A stretch of 64,000 bases of DNA from contig NZ_LJYW01000001.1 of the NCBI RefSeq assembly GCF_001305515.1, positions 5,244,857 to 5,308,856 of the forward strand. The letters run 5' to 3'. How positions within the stretch are numbered: the stretch's first letter is position 1; the number at the start of each line of letters is the position of its first letter. Positions 63,023 to 64,000 of the stretch are shown piece after piece. The position numbers were made by a program, and so were the translations under genes. The notes under the pieces were generated by a model. That model worked only from the letters and a program-made list of their open reading frames with translations. It ran no database searches and had not been told where the DNA came from. The stretch comes from Prosthecodimorpha hirschii (GTDB lineage: Bacteria > Pseudomonadota > Alphaproteobacteria > Rhizobiales > Ancalomicrobiaceae).

Positions 63023-64000
63023 CGCGGCCAGTGCCTTTCGATCTCGTCGACGATCGGTTCCAGTCCGAAGCGGATCGGGTCGCTGGCCGGCAATCCGTGC
63101 GCGTCGGCCGCCGCCGCGATGGTGCGCGCGGCGTCGACATCGTTGAGATGCTCTGTGTTGATCGCGATGCCGACGCAGCGGATCGCCGGGTTGGTCAGCC
63201 GGCCACAGCGGACGGTCAGGTCGATCACGTCGGCGATGCTCGGCAGCGGATGCTGGACGCCGCGCATGCGCGTCCGGGTCGGTTCGTGGCAGACCACGAA
63301 GGCGTCGGGCTGCGCGCCATGCAGGAGGCCGAGCGACACCCCGGCGAAGGAGGGATGGAACAGCGAGCCCTGGCCCTCGACCAGGTCCCAGTGGTCCGGA
63401 TCGGCCGCCGGCGCGATCCATTCGACCGCCCCGGAGATGAAATCCGCCACCACCGCATCGATCGCGACGCCGCGGCCGGAAATGAACACGCCGGTCTGCC
63501 CGGTCGCCCGGAAATCGGCCGCATAGCCGCGCGCCCGCATCGCCTTTTCGAGCGCCAGGGCGGTGTATTTCTTGCCGACCGAGCAATCCGTGCCCACCGT
63601 CAGCAGTCTGAGGCCCGGGCGCTTCGTGCCCTTGCCGGTCGGGAAGCGCTCGCTGGTGTGGCGCACGTCGTGCAGCTTGCGCCCGGTCCGCTCCGCCGCG
63701 GCCCGGATTTCCGGATCGTCGGCGAGCCGCATATGCAGGCCGCTGGCCACGTCCAGTCCGGCATGCAGCGCCTCGACGATCGGCACCACCCAGTGATCCG
63801 GAAGGACGCCGCCGGCATTGACGGCGCCGACCACCATGGTCCGCACGCCCGCCGCGGCGGCTTCGGCGATGGTCATGTCGGGCAGTTTCGCGTCGGCCGC
63901 GCATCCGGGCAGGCGGAGCTGGCCGAGACACCATTCCGGCCGCCAGTCGACGATGCCGAGCGCGGTCTTGGCGGCGAGCGCGTCGGGCACGTCGCCGAGG
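63019..64000 (-). CDS. dgcN: D-glutamate N-acetyltransferase DgcN (DUF1611), 5' end outside the window
   Basis: The frame runs off the window end (the last visible residues read LGDVPDALAAKTALGI, an internal part of the family N-terminus), so the start is missing; the GTG at 63990 is not the start. The rest has DUF1611 features: CLGQLRLPGC, VGTDCSVGKKYTALAL with a P-loop-like motif, VEGQGSLFHPSFAGVS and CHEPTRTRMRG. DgcN acetylates D-glutamate, which DgcA then racemises for catabolism. Confidence 0.88.
   Translation of the reverse strand, partial: LGDVPDALAAKTALGIVDWRPEWCLGQLRLPGCAADAKLPDMTIAEAAAAGVRTMVVGAVNAGGVLPDHWVVPIVEALHAGLDVASGLHMRLADDPEIRAAAERTGRKLHDVRHTSERFPTGKGTKRPGLRLLTVGTDCSVGKKYTALALEKAMRARGYAADFRATGQTGVFISGRGVAIDAVVADFISGAVEWIAPAADPDHWDLVEGQGSLFHPSFAGVSLGLLHGAQPDAFVVCHEPTRTRMRGVQHPLPSIADVIDLTVRCGRLTNPAIRCVGIAINTEHLNDVDAARTIAAAADAHGLPASDPIRFGLEPIVDEIERHWPR

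Overview
The window is very GC-rich, carries long high-GC genes on both strands and has gene families typical of Alphaproteobacteria, most likely Hyphomicrobiales (rhizobia-like): FCD-type GntR regulators, a UrtABCDE urea transporter, a biuret/allophanate pathway close to the rhizobial one, a CheZ-like phosphatase and rhizobial palindromic intergenic repeats. No rRNA or tRNA gene, CRISPR array, transposase or integrase was seen. The genus cannot be named from the sequence alone.

Layout. 1-1026: end of a membrane protein gene and a DUF1636 gene. 1.1-15.6 kb: a nitrogen-scavenging island with allophanate hydrolase (atzF), a GntR regulator, a 2-oxoglutarate/Fe(II) oxygenase, and one long run encoding a BMP-type ABC importer, formamidase, biuret hydrolase, a triuret-hydrolase-like enzyme, AtzG, AtzE, AtzH and a 5-formyl-THF cyclo-ligase-like protein. 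15.9-16.8 kb: two small genes. 16.9-22.9 kb: urtABCDE on the minus strand. 23-31 kb: phosphoribosyltransferase, OLD-family ATPase/nuclease, PhnN, DMT exporter, orphan molybdenum hydroxylase large subunit. 31-38.7 kb: alpha-2-macroglobulin and penicillin-binding protein 1C. 38.9-46.3 kb: KpsC-like capsule glycosyltransferase, sulfotransferase, voltage-gated channel, DHA2 exporter, protease-like protein with no catalytic triad. 46.4-47.6 kb: repeat block. 47.6-52 kb: thiamine salvage operon under a TPP riboswitch, ending in a TRAP-type binding protein. 52.4-64 kb: Lrp-type RAM domain protein, pgi, FAH-family enzyme, LpxH-like hydrolase plus GT4 glycosyltransferase, threonine/serine dehydratase, CheZ-like protein, MFS transporter, and the DgcA/DgcN D-glutamate pair, cut by the window end.

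How the parts fit. The first 23 kb reads as one nitrogen-limitation programme. Four transcription units (atzF, the oxygenase, the ABC importer operon and urtA) each have a -24/-12 sequence of the sigma-54 type upstream, and a 10-bp palindrome TTGYATRCRA recurs at the atzF and importer promoters, probably the site of the local GntR protein. The enzymes can be ordered as triuret -> carboxybiuret (TrtA-like) -> 1,3-dicarboxyurea (AtzEG) -> allophanate (AtzH), and biuret -> allophanate (BiuH), with AtzF releasing ammonia and CO2; Urt brings in urea. The formamidase, formyl-THF-ligase-like protein and oxygenase are not explained by that route and hint at a further, unknown substrate.
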